From Rhodospirillaceae bacterium (GTDB lineage: Bacteria > Pseudomonadota > Alphaproteobacteria > UBA8366): DNA of 6,013 nt. Position 1 is the stretch's first letter; the number at the start of each line of letters is the position of its first letter. This document shows positions 1 to 6,013 of this stretch, in pieces. The notes beneath the pieces were generated by a model, which saw only the letters and a program-made list of their open reading frames with translations, made no database searches and was not told the DNA's origin. The translations under genes were made by a program, and so were the position numbers. The stretch is from the NCBI GenBank assembly GCA_002722095.1, contig PBKG01000006.1, positions 725,150 to 731,162 of the forward strand, in the 5' to 3' direction.

Positions 1-1206
1 CGGATGGCGCTCGAGGAGTAGGTCGATGTCCTCGGGGTGGACTTTCATTCCGGCGCGGTTGATTTCGTATTTTTGTCGGCCGGTGAGGCGCATTACTCCA
101 TCGGGCGAAATGGTGCCGATATCGCCGGTATGGAACCAACCGTTACGGAGAACCTCCGCTGTCATTTCGGGTTTTTTGAAATAGCCTTGCATGACGGAGG
201 GAGACTGAACGAGCAATTCACCTTCGCCGGTGCTTCGGACAGTGCCGGCCTCATCGAGGATTGCGGCAAAACCGCCCCACATTTTCCCGATCAGCCCGTC
301 TTCCGGTTTTTGATCTGCGGCCGAGGCACCAGCCAACCAATTAGCGGTCTCGGTAATTCCGTACATGTTGACCACGTTGGGCGTTCCCGCCCAATCGGAA
401 ACCGCATTCCATAGGTCGGCAGACAGCGGGGCAGAGCCAATATGGAGCCTGCGTAAGCTTTTTTGGTTCGGTTGCGCCGAAACCTTGGTCGCAAGTTTCC
501 ACAACGCCGGGACCGAACTCATGAAGGTAATTTGATGTTCGTCGATAATTTTTCCAAGCGACGAAACAGTTCCGATATCGTTGCCGGATATAAGTAGGAG
601 GTCGCCACCGGCCAGCAGCGGGGTTAGACAGTTTCCGATAAGCCCATGGCCGAAATGAGTCGGAAGCGGACACAAGCTCTTACTCATGTCTGCCATACCG
701 ATAAATTGCTGATTCAATGCGACGCGCGCCAAGAGCGATCGGAAAGTGTGAACGACGCCTTTGGGTTCGCCGGTTGTACCGGACGTAAACAAAATAATCG
801 CAGGTGCGTCCAAGCCGGAGCTCGACGGCGCGATCGTATCTGTGGCGGGAGTGCTTTCTGAATCAGGACATAGAATCTTGATGCCAGTTACGTTCGGTGC
901 CGGCTGATCGTCCGCAATCAATAGGGCAACCGGATCGATAAGGTCCGATATTCGCGAAAGCTCTTCTTCAGTTAGACCTGGGTTAAGGCAGACCGCGCAG
1001 GCATCTAGCCACCAGACCGCAAGCAAGTCGGCGAAAAACGAAGTGGTTCCACCATGGCAAATCAAAACCATGTCTTGCGGACCCACGCCCGCTTTTTCGA
1101 GGAAACTGGCCCGATCGACGACCGATTGACGGAAGTCATCTTGGGTGACCGAAGTCTCCTGATGAAGCGATCGGACCGTGCCAATGGAGTGGAGATTTAT
1201 GCGCAT
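1..1206 (-). CDS. AMP-forming acyl-CoA synthetase/ligase (ANL superfamily), C-terminus cut by window edge
   Basis: The frame is open from an ATG at 1206 to the window edge, giving 402 residues with no stop. Adenylate-forming motifs appear in order: the P-loop ILFTSGTTGEPKG (138-150), HFGHGL (184-189), NMYGITET (280-287), GWFHTGD (356-362) and the hinge/A8 region GRQKYEINRAG (376-386). Such enzymes activate a carboxylic acid as acyl-AMP and usually transfer it to CoA or a carrier protein. Roughly 100 C-terminal residues, including the usual catalytic lysine near the end, lie outside the window. No signal peptide or membrane segment is seen, so it is probably cytoplasmic. It follows the aminotransferase by 42 bases, in the same frame as that gene's TAA, with no good Shine-Dalgarno, so the start is less certain than the family. 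The substrate cannot be read from the sequence. In this setting it may supply an acyl group for an amino sugar (inference). Confidence 0.93.
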   Translation of the reverse strand, partial: MRINLHSIGTVRSLHQETSVTQDDFRQSVVDRASFLEKAGVGPQDMVLICHGGTTSFFADLLAVWWLDACAVCLNPGLTEEELSRISDLIDPVALLIADDQPAPNVTGIKILCPDSESTPATDTIAPSSSGLDAPAIILFTSGTTGEPKGVVHTFRSLLARVALNQQFIGMADMSKSLCPLPTHFGHGLIGNCLTPLLAGGDLLLISGNDIGTVSSLGKIIDEHQITFMSSVPALWKLATKVSAQPNQKSLRRLHIGSAPLSADLWNAVSDWAGTPNVVNMYGITETANWLAGASAADQKPEDGLIGKMWGGFAAILDEAGTVRSTGEGELLVQSPSVMQGYFKKPEMTAEVLRNGWFHTGDIGTISPDGVMRLTGRQKYEINRAGMKVHPEDIDLLLERHP

Positions 1207-1248
1207 ATTAATTTTACGGGGAGTGGCTGTGCCGAGGGGTATTTTCGA

Positions 1249-2382
1249 TTACTTGAGCGCACTCGTTATCGTCTCGCAGATGCGGTCGACTTGCGATGCG
1301 GTCATGAAGGGATAGACCGGCAAACTCAAGACTTCCGCCGACAGAGCTTCGCTCACCGGCAACGAGCCGGGGCCGTCCCCATGGTCAAGGTAGGCCGGTT
1401 GGAGGTGCATGGGTGTCGGATAATAGATTGCATTCGCAATTCCACTTGCTTTCAGGGCTTCAGCGAGTGTATCGCGACGCCCATCGTGAACCTTGATCGT
1501 ATACTGGGCCCAGGCGCTCACTCGGTCATCGGGGCAGGGAGGTGTTTTTACCAGGTCGCCAAGAGCGGTACTTAGGTCGCGCGCAATTTGATTTCGTCTT
1601 TCGATTTCCTCTCCGAAGCGCGCCAGTTTGGCCAGTAGGATAGCCGCTTGAATAGTATCCAGCCGGGCATTGAGGCCAATTCGAACGATATCGTATTTGG
1701 CTGTCGCCTTACCATGAGCTCGAATCGAGCGAAACTCGTCGGCGAGCGAGTCATCGTCGGTGAGAATGGCGCCGCCGTCGCCATAGCAACCGAGCGGTTT
1801 TGCCGGGAAAAAACTGGTCCCGGTGGCTCGCGCCAAAGTACCGACTTTTGCCGTCCCGTAGGCACCTCCGATACTCTGTGCCGCGTCTGCCCAAAGCTTC
1901 AAATCATGATTGTTGGCAATTTTCCGTAGCTCGGCGTAATTCGCCGGAAGCCCGAACAGGTCCACGGCGAGAATTCCGCGCGGTGTGAGTTCCCCAGCCG
2001 CTTTTACCTGTTCGATCCGACGTTCGAGATCCCCGCAATCGATATTGAAATCATTTTCGTCGACATCGACGAAAACCGGTGACGCACCCAACAGCATCAA
2101 CACTTCGGCTGTTGCGGTAAACGTAAACCCTGGTACGAAAACCGCGTCGCCCGGCCCGATATTCTCGGCCATCATGATCATGACCAATGCGTCGGTGCCG
2201 CTGGATACGCCAATGGCATGACGTGAACCACAAAAAGTTGCCAGTTGAGTTTCGAACTCGCCCACTTCGGGACCCATGATGAATCGGCCGTGATCGAGAA
2301 CGCCCTGGATAGCCGTATCGATATCGTCTTTGTACGCTCGATATTGAGCTTTCAGGTCCACCAGTGGAATGGGATCGCTCAT
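1249..2382 (-). CDS. wbpE: DegT/DnrJ/EryC1/StrS-family PLP sugar aminotransferase, WbpE/WlbC-like
   Basis: This 377-residue protein has the full family length. The PLP-binding lysine is K195 in [16 protein letters not shown], preceded by WADAAQS (164-170), whose D166 should contact the pyridine nitrogen. SSGTDAL (60-66) should bind the cofactor phosphate, and GLNARLD (236-242) is the typical downstream motif. These motifs and the flanking text closely resemble, from memory, WbpE of Pseudomonas aeruginosa. That enzyme transfers an amino group from glutamate to C3 of the 3-keto UDP-GlcNAcA intermediate, making UDP-2-acetamido-3-amino-2,3-dideoxy-glucuronate. The ATG at 2382 overlaps the acyltransferase stop by 4 bases (ATGA). 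A good AGGAG at 2393-2397 lies 10 bases upstream of it. Its neighbours are the matching dehydrogenase and acyltransferase, which strengthens the assignment. The exact sugar stereochemistry is inferred from homology; another 3-keto or 4-keto sugar remains possible. Confidence 0.93.
   Translation of the reverse strand: MSDPIPLVDLKAQYRAYKDDIDTAIQGVLDHGRFIMGPEVGEFETQLATFCGSRHAIGVSSGTDALVMIMMAENIGPGDAVFVPGFTFTATAEVLMLLGASPVFVDVDENDFNIDCGDLERRIEQVKAAGELTPRGILAVDLFGLPANYAELRKIANNHDLKLWADAAQSIGGAYGTAKVGTLARATGTSFFPAKPLGCYGDGGAILTDDDSLADEFRSIRAHGKATAKYDIVRIGLNARLDTIQAAILLAKLARFGEEIERRNQIARDLSTALGDLVKTPPCPDDRVSAWAQYTIKVHDGRRDTLAEALKASGIANAIYYPTPMHLQPAYLDHGDGPGSLPVSEALSAEVLSLPVYPFMTASQVDRICETITSALK
2054..2075. 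repeat. Perfect inverted repeat, 10-base arms, 2-base spacer, inside the aminotransferase gene
   Basis: The arms TTTTCGTCGA and TCGACGAAAA are separated by CA. On the minus strand the repeat encodes part of the family motif VFVDVDEN (residues 103-110), so protein conservation plus codon choice may explain it. It lies far from any gene start. Confidence 0.5.
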
Positions 2383-2948
2383 TTAGGCTCTTCTCCTGTT
2401 AGGCCGTCTGCTGTTTCGACGTACTTTTCGCCGGTCCTCGGGCATATCAGATCCGGCCCAAGAATTTCACCGGTCCGGCTGGCCCATCCGGCATGGCGGG
2501 CCGGTGTGCCGAGCACAAGCGCGTGCGCCGGCACATCCTTCGTGACTGTTGCGCCTGCGCCGATCATGGCGTAGGCGCCGATGGTAACGCCGCAAACTAT
2601 CGTGGCATTCGCGCCAATCGAGGCACCTCGTTTCACCAGTGTCGGGTCAAATTCGTCTTTGCGTTCAACGAAAGCCCGTGGGGTCAAAACGTTGGTAAAA
2701 ACACATGAGGGACCGCAAAAAACGTCGTCCTCAAGTGTCACGCCATCATAGAGCGACACGTTGTTCTGAATTTTGCATCCGTCGCCGACGGTAACGTTTG
2801 GGCCGATCATGACATTCTGGCCCAGTACGCAACCGGAACCGATTTGCGATCCGGACAGGACATGGCTGAAATGCCAAATTTTGGTTCCGTCGCCGACGGT
2901 CGTGCCGTCATCTACGATTGCGGTCTCGTGGATAAAATAATTGCTCAT
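2379..2948 (-). CDS. wbpD: UDP-sugar N-acetyltransferase, left-handed beta-helix, WbpD/WlbB-like
   Basis: This 189-residue protein is built of hexapeptide repeats of the left-handed beta-helix type from about residue 8 to 140 (for example [28 protein letters not shown]). It includes the block [16 protein letters not shown] (59-74), then [11 protein letters not shown] (77-87), the loop [11 protein letters not shown] (90-100) and a C-terminal CPRTGEKYV (169-177). I recall this order and wording from WbpD/WlbB. Those enzymes use acetyl-CoA to acetylate the 3-amino group of UDP-GlcNAc3NA, yielding UDP-2,3-diacetamido-2,3-dideoxy-glucuronate. They act as cytoplasmic trimers. Length matches the family. 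The ATG at 2948 overlaps the dehydrogenase stop (ATGA), and no Shine-Dalgarno is evident, so expression probably relies on translational coupling. The acyl donor might not be acetyl-CoA, given the acyl ligase in the same operon; acetyl is the default assumption. Confidence 0.94.
   Translation of the reverse strand: MSNYFIHETAIVDDGTTVGDGTKIWHFSHVLSGSQIGSGCVLGQNVMIGPNVTVGDGCKIQNNVSLYDGVTLEDDVFCGPSCVFTNVLTPRAFVERKDEFDPTLVKRGASIGANATIVCGVTIGAYAMIGAGATVTKDVPAHALVLGTPARHAGWASRTGEILGPDLICPRTGEKYVETADGLTGEEPK
2393..2397 (-). promoter_or_regulatory. Ribosome binding site for the WbpE-like aminotransferase gene
   Basis: AGGAG on the minus strand lies 10 bases before the ATG at 2382, inside the end of the acyltransferase gene. 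It is the best Shine-Dalgarno in the operon. The aminotransferase may therefore be initiated independently as well as by coupling. Confidence 0.6.
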
Positions 2949-3940
2949 GAGTTGGATGAATCAAAGTGGATGGGATCGCCGTTGGAAAGCGATTTTTGGC
3001 ATGCGTCCAACACCTGCAAAACCCGAATCGCCTCGGTCGCGTCGGTCCTGGGTGTGTTTCGCGTCGCGACGCAATCGATGAAATGTTCGCATTCGATTCG
3101 CAGCGGCTCGCTCTCTTCGTAGGATATCGGCTCGCCAACCGCCTTGTTGATGGCGGCAATGTCGCCTTGCCAGCCGACTTTGTGGCGGTAGAGCATCAAT
3201 TTCTGATCTCCCTGTTCCACATCGTCGAAAACCGCCATGCCCTCGCTACCGACAACGACGGTGCGGTGTTCTTTGAAGGGGTGAAGCCAAGAAACGAAAA
3301 TATGACCCTGGACCCCGTCTTCGAAAGTTAGATGGGTGAGGCTGGTATCTGCGACCGGAGGGTACAAATAGGTGCCGCCGCTAGAAACCACGCGGCTGGG
3401 AAATTGACCGGTAAGTGCGAGCATCATGGAAATATCGTGTGGCGCGAAGGACCAGAGAGCATTCTCTTCTTTGCGGATTTTCCCGAGGCTGGTGCGGTTT
3501 GAATAAATGTACCGTAACTGGCCGACCTGTCCGTCCGCCACCGCGCGCGAGAGGCTGATGAATGCAGGGTGGTACAACAATAGGTGCCCGACCATTAGAG
3601 TGCGTTTTGCGTCATCCGCCTGTTTTTTAAGAGTGGCGGCTTGGTTCAGGTCGAGACAAAGAGGTTTCTCGACGAACACATCTTTTCCTGCAGCTATACT
3701 TTTCTCGACAACTTCTCCGTGAGTTGCAGCGGGTGTCGCTACGGCAACAGCATCAATCGCGGCGTCGTCTAGGATTTGCTCGATCGTGTCGACAATAGGA
3801 ACATCGGGGTATTGATTTTGAATTTCGGCGCGTTGTGCGGAGTCCGTTTCGCAAATAGCGACAAGACGGCCCATTTCCTTGAAATTGCGTATTAAATTCT
3901 TGCCCCAGTATCCGGCGCCAATTACGGCAATTGTGGTCAT
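2945..3940 (-). CDS. Gfo/Idh/MocA-family NAD(P)-dependent sugar-nucleotide dehydrogenase (probable UDP-GlcNAcA 3-dehydrogenase)
   Basis: This 331-residue protein opens with a Rossmann nucleotide-binding motif, [12 protein letters not shown] (4-15). It continues with [12 protein letters not shown] (65-76), the family signature EKPL at 91-94 (K92 catalytic) and GHLLLYHPA (118-126). Further on are LWSFAPHDI (162-170, with H168 and D169 in the usual active-site position) and a C-terminal alpha/beta substrate domain. The family oxidises or reduces sugar hydroxyl/keto groups. Next to WbpD- and WbpE-like genes, the expected reaction is oxidation of C3 of UDP-GlcNAcA, the WbpB/WlbA step. The N-terminus differs from the GAAGYIAPRH type I remember for WbpB/WlbA, so it looks like a separate subgroup doing the equivalent step (inference). 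The frame extends upstream to 4081, but the ATG at 3940 starts exactly at the Rossmann strand, overlaps the previous stop as ATGA and has GGGGA 9 bases upstream. That start is preferred. Confidence 0.92.
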   Translation of the reverse strand: MTTIAVIGAGYWGKNLIRNFKEMGRLVAICETDSAQRAEIQNQYPDVPIVDTIEQILDDAAIDAVAVATPAATHGEVVEKSIAAGKDVFVEKPLCLDLNQAATLKKQADDAKRTLMVGHLLLYHPAFISLSRAVADGQVGQLRYIYSNRTSLGKIRKEENALWSFAPHDISMMLALTGQFPSRVVSSGGTYLYPPVADTSLTHLTFEDGVQGHIFVSWLHPFKEHRTVVVGSEGMAVFDDVEQGDQKLMLYRHKVGWQGDIAAINKAVGEPISYEESEPLRIECEHFIDCVATRNTPRTDATEAIRVLQVLDACQKSLSNGDPIHFDSSNS

Positions 3941-4677
3941 TTTCGATCTTTCCCCATAGAGGAAAAGCGGCCCGGTATGTGTACTTCGCAGTTTTCCGCG
4001 AGAGACGTATCGAGCGCTATTATCCGTTTTTCCAAAAATTGGTCTAAGGTGTTTTCCGGTGTATCGCCGCTCACCCACCAAATTGGATGAGTAAGTAATT
4101 GCAGGGCACGGCCTTGCTCCAGCGCTTCCAAGTCAAGCGGATGGCCATGGTCCCAGCGTCCCCGTGAATCCGAACAATATGCCATTTCTTCGAAATATTT
4201 TGGCTGGTAGGTGTGGCGTTTGCCGGCCAGCAGTTCCTTTCGGCCAAGCAGTTGTGGTGCTGGTCGATGAAAGCTGATCATGTCGACTTCCGTGCCGGTA
4301 ATACATTGCAAGCATCCGGCTTCCCATTCCGCTGCTTCTTCTAACTCGTCCTCATGATACAGCGATGCGTCCATGTGGAGATTCACGTGGTGGCCGAAAG
4401 ATAGAAGCTTTTCGATCGCGGCTAAGCCTTCGGCGGAATAAAGATTGTAGAACTCGGTTCGCAATAGCACGAAATAGTGGGCTGAGATGCCGAGACGTTT
4501 CTCAATTTTTGCAATTTGTAACGCGGCATCCAAACTCATATCCACATCATGGCGCAATACGAGATGTCGCTCGGTGGGTTCGGCTTTGCCAAATTCGCTG
4601 ATTTCATAGCCCCGACCGATAATAGCAGCGACTAGCTCCTCGTATCCGGCAACGGAGAACTCCCGGGCCTCGCTCAT
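3937..4677 (-). CDS. NodB/CE4-like putative polysaccharide or sugar deacetylase, uncharacterised subgroup
   Basis: This 246-residue protein has no clear signal peptide or membrane segment, so a cytoplasmic role is likely. Its motif order resembles a divergent NodB homology domain. LRHDVD (41-46) stands for the catalytic/metal aspartates. GHHVNLH (95-101, with H97-x3-H101) matches the metal-binding His pair. FHRPA (136-140) is FRPP-like, SDS (169-171) gives a possible fourth motif, and LLTHPIWW (194-201) supplies the late catalytic His (H197). CE4 enzymes remove N- or O-acetyl groups with a bound divalent metal. Proteins of this LRHDVD type occur in O-antigen clusters, but I know of no confirmed substrate. 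The frame is open to 4866, but the ATG at 4677 forms an ATGA overlap with the upstream stop and has GAGG 7 bases away. The 63 extra residues would sit antisense-free inside the upstream gene and are rich in Arg, so they were rejected. The activity is inferred. Confidence 0.85.
   Translation of the reverse strand: MSEAREFSVAGYEELVAAIIGRGYEISEFGKAEPTERHLVLRHDVDMSLDAALQIAKIEKRLGISAHYFVLLRTEFYNLYSAEGLAAIEKLLSFGHHVNLHMDASLYHEDELEEAAEWEAGCLQCITGTEVDMISFHRPAPQLLGRKELLAGKRHTYQPKYFEEMAYCSDSRGRWDHGHPLDLEALEQGRALQLLTHPIWWVSGDTPENTLDQFLEKRIIALDTSLAENCEVHIPGRFSSMGKDRK
3950..3954 (-). promoter_or_regulatory. Ribosome binding site for the Gfo/Idh/MocA dehydrogenase gene
   Basis: GGGGA on the minus strand (within GGGGAAAG) lies 9 bases before the ATG at 3940. 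It is a moderate Shine-Dalgarno that supports this start over the in-frame ATG at 4081. Confidence 0.55.
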
Positions 4678-6013
4678 GCCGCTACCTCGTCGAACGGGTG
4701 CGCGGCGAACCAACTTGCTATCGTTAGAAGTTGCATCAAAAGCTTGTTGTGATTTGTTTTTGACTCCAGGTGTTCGTCGACGATCTGACGCAGTCCTCCA
4801 GATTGGAAGAGGCCAGTTGCGTTGAGAGCGGGATCCTCGGCTAATCCTTCGGCCAAGCTGCGCCAAGTGGGGTCCTGGCGGAATAGCACTGCAGTATTCA
4901 ACCAGGACCCATGGGTGAAGGCTGGATCCGGCAAGTGCGGCCGCTTCAGCAATCCCAGCCGCCGCAATACGGCACGCATCAACTGCAGAACGATTTGTTT
5001 CGAGAAACCGTGGCGAGCCGAGAACCCGGTATTCGCGTCTGCCAGACGCATAAGCTCCGGGTCGAGTTGCATCATCGCCTCATGGGCTACTTTGCCCTCC
5101 GCCCGCCAGGCCGGCGGCATGGAGAGGTAAAGGTCGAACACCACAGGATCGAACGCAATCGGTCGGTGGTGAATGGTTTCTTCGATTGCGACAAAATCCG
5201 AATAGGCATAATGGCGGCCGAGCGAATGTAGAATGAATGCATCCCAGTTATTGTAGTCGTCTTCAATGTCGCAGTTTTCGAGCGCTGCCGCCATTGCATC
5301 GACCCGACGGGTATCGAGTTCGGCCGCAAACTTCGGCGCCAGAATTTTTTTCGCTGTCTCGGGCGATATGCCGGCTCGTAGACTACCGGAAATAGATTCC
5401 GGGGTGCCATCGTCAATCTTTCTGAGTGACGGTAACCGTGTTTTAGATCCGGCAATTTCCAGGGTACGACATGGCAGGTAATAGCCTCGCAATGTGTAAT
5501 CAAGACCGTGACCGCTCAGTAAAACGTCATGATCGGCTGCAATTGCGGGCAGACTCGAATAGAGATTGATCGGGGCCGCAAACAATCCATCGCTGGCCGC
5601 GGTCGATGGCGCGATCGCTTGGGCGAGGTCTGCGGCATCGCTGTGGTGGAGCTTGAACGGCATGCCCGAGATTTCGCTGCCGGTGCGTGCCAGGCCTACT
5701 TCGGTATTGTCCCAAGCGCAGACCGTAGCGCACGAAATTCGCTTGCCCGTATGACGGGTCGCTGCCAAGACCGCGCGTGAGTCGAGGCCACCGGACATCA
5801 GCAAACCGTGTCGGACGGGGTCGGACAGGCGTCGTGCCGTCGCCCGGGTGAGTGCGCTTGCCAGCCCTTCGGCGGCTTCCGACTTGGAAAAATCCGGTGC
5901 CGACCACGTCAATTTGCGCGCTGTTTGCTTCTTCATGTGTCCGTTCTCCCAAATCCAGATTTGGGCGGCGGGCAGCGATGCGACGTCGCTGTATTGGGTG
6001 TGGTCGGCAACGG
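4674..6013 (-). CDS. Asparagine-synthase-like amidotransferase (AsnB C-terminal synthetase domain), N-terminus cut by window edge
   Basis: The frame is open from the window edge to a TGA at 4674, giving 445 residues. Numbering from the internal Met at 5936, the ATP-pyrophosphatase PP-loop SGGLDSR is at 48-54 and the second signature SGHGLDYTLRGYY at 141-153. RPIAFDPVVFDLYLSMP (258-274) and ANTGFSARHGF (301-311) match the C-terminal part of the family. The 25 codons before that Met are open and contain LPAAQIWIWENG, which resembles the linker (LPPG...W..DG) just before the synthetase domain. Translation therefore most likely starts outside the window, with an N-terminal glutaminase domain there. 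The family adenylates a carboxylate and amidates it. The usual Glu of SGEG is His here, so plain asparagine synthesis is doubtful. In polysaccharide loci such proteins are proposed to turn uronic acids into uronamides, which fits the neighbours (inference). Its stop overlaps the next ATG (ATGA). Confidence 0.9.
   Translation of the reverse strand, partial: VADHTQYSDVASLPAAQIWIWENGHMKKQTARKLTWSAPDFSKSEAAEGLASALTRATARRLSDPVRHGLLMSGGLDSRAVLAATRHTGKRISCATVCAWDNTEVGLARTGSEISGMPFKLHHSDAADLAQAIAPSTAASDGLFAAPINLYSSLPAIAADHDVLLSGHGLDYTLRGYYLPCRTLEIAGSKTRLPSLRKIDDGTPESISGSLRAGISPETAKKILAPKFAAELDTRRVDAMAAALENCDIEDDYNNWDAFILHSLGRHYAYSDFVAIEETIHHRPIAFDPVVFDLYLSMPPAWRAEGKVAHEAMMQLDPELMRLADANTGFSARHGFSKQIVLQLMRAVLRRLGLLKRPHLPDPAFTHGSWLNTAVLFRQDPTWRSLAEGLAEDPALNATGLFQSGGLRQIVDEHLESKTNHNKLLMQLLTIASWFAAHPFDEVAA
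4685..4688 (-). promoter_or_regulatory. Ribosome binding site for the NodB-like gene
   Basis: GAGG on the minus strand lies 7 bases before the ATG at 4677, inside the last codons of the upstream amidotransferase gene. With the ATGA overlap it decides in favour of this start over the in-frame ATG at 4866. Confidence 0.65.
5948..5965. repeat. Perfect inverted repeat, 8-base arms, 2-base spacer
   Basis: The arms CCCAAATC and GATTTGGG are separated by CA. The repeat lies 12 bases upstream of the internal ATG at 5936, and on the minus strand its end overlaps a GGGAG that could act as a Shine-Dalgarno. If the amidotransferase starts outside the window, as preferred, the repeat is coding (QIWIWE region) and may be chance. 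If translation started at 5936 it would sit where an operator or a hairpin hiding the ribosome site would be. Confidence 0.5.

Noticed and set aside
37..414. 125-codon plus-strand open frame
   Set aside because: It is fully antisense to the AMP-ligase motifs A5-A8, with no domain and no family likeness.
1207..1248. Possible terminator or promoter in the 42-base gap between aminotransferase and ligase
   Set aside because: Only a 3-base stem (GGC/GCC) is visible, without a following T-run, and no convincing -35/-10 pair can be seen in so short a gap.
1054..1575. 173-codon plus-strand open frame crossing the ligase/aminotransferase junction
   Set aside because: It lies antisense to two genes with clear family motifs, its translation shows no recognisable domain, and it is explained by the antisense of coding DNA.
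2966..3331. 121-codon plus-strand open frame
   Set aside because: It is antisense to the C-terminal domain of the dehydrogenase and has no supporting motif.
3941..4081. N-terminal extension of the dehydrogenase to an ATG at 4081
   Set aside because: The Rossmann strand begins right after the ATG at 3940. The 47 extra residues would overlap the NodB-like gene and resemble nothing.
4678..4866. N-terminal extension of the NodB-like protein to an ATG at 4866
   Set aside because: The extra 63 residues overlap the amidotransferase coding region in another frame, are rich in Arg and unlike the family. The ATG at 4677 has an ATGA overlap and a Shine-Dalgarno.
1..6013. tRNA or rRNA genes, CRISPR arrays, insertion sequences or attachment sites
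   Set aside because: Nearly every base lies in one of six coding regions, and no repeat-spacer pattern, transposase motif or cloverleaf was seen.

Overview
This window holds six tightly packed genes, all on the minus strand, that read as the inside of a surface-polysaccharide (O-antigen, capsule or glycan-modification) operon. The sugar-nucleotide genes and mid-range GC (mid-50s percent by eye) point to a Gram-negative bacterium. Alphaproteobacteria would fit, but no 16S rRNA or other marker is present, so this is only a guess. Both edge genes are cut by the window.

In transcription order (high to low coordinates) the genes are: (1) an asparagine-synthase-like amidotransferase missing its N-terminus, 6013-4674; (2) a NodB/CE4-like putative deacetylase, 4677-3937; (3) a Gfo/Idh/MocA sugar dehydrogenase, 3940-2945; (4) a WbpD/WlbB-type left-handed beta-helix N-acyltransferase, 2948-2379; (5) a WbpE/WlbC-type PLP aminotransferase, 2382-1249; (6) an AMP-forming acyl-CoA synthetase/ligase missing its C-terminus, 1206-1. 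The first four junctions are all 4-base ATGA overlaps, so genes 1-5 are almost certainly one translationally coupled unit. Gene 6 follows after 42 bases with no visible terminator.

Genes 3-5 form the recognisable core. By analogy with WbpB/WbpD/WbpE (Pseudomonas) and WlbA/B/C (Bordetella), they would oxidise C3 of UDP-GlcNAcA, transaminate it and N-acetylate the new amine, giving UDP-2,3-diacetamido-2,3-dideoxy-glucuronic acid. The UDP-GlcNAc 6-dehydrogenase that makes the starting uronic acid is not in the window. The asparagine-synthase-like protein could convert the uronic acid to a uronamide, as proposed for similar genes in other O-antigen loci. The NodB-like protein and the acyl ligase could exchange or add an N- or O-acyl group. 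The last two roles are inference.

No RNA gene, mobile element, CRISPR array or terminator was found. Two perfect inverted repeats with 2-base spacers (5948-5965 and 2054-2075) are recorded; both lie in coding sequence.
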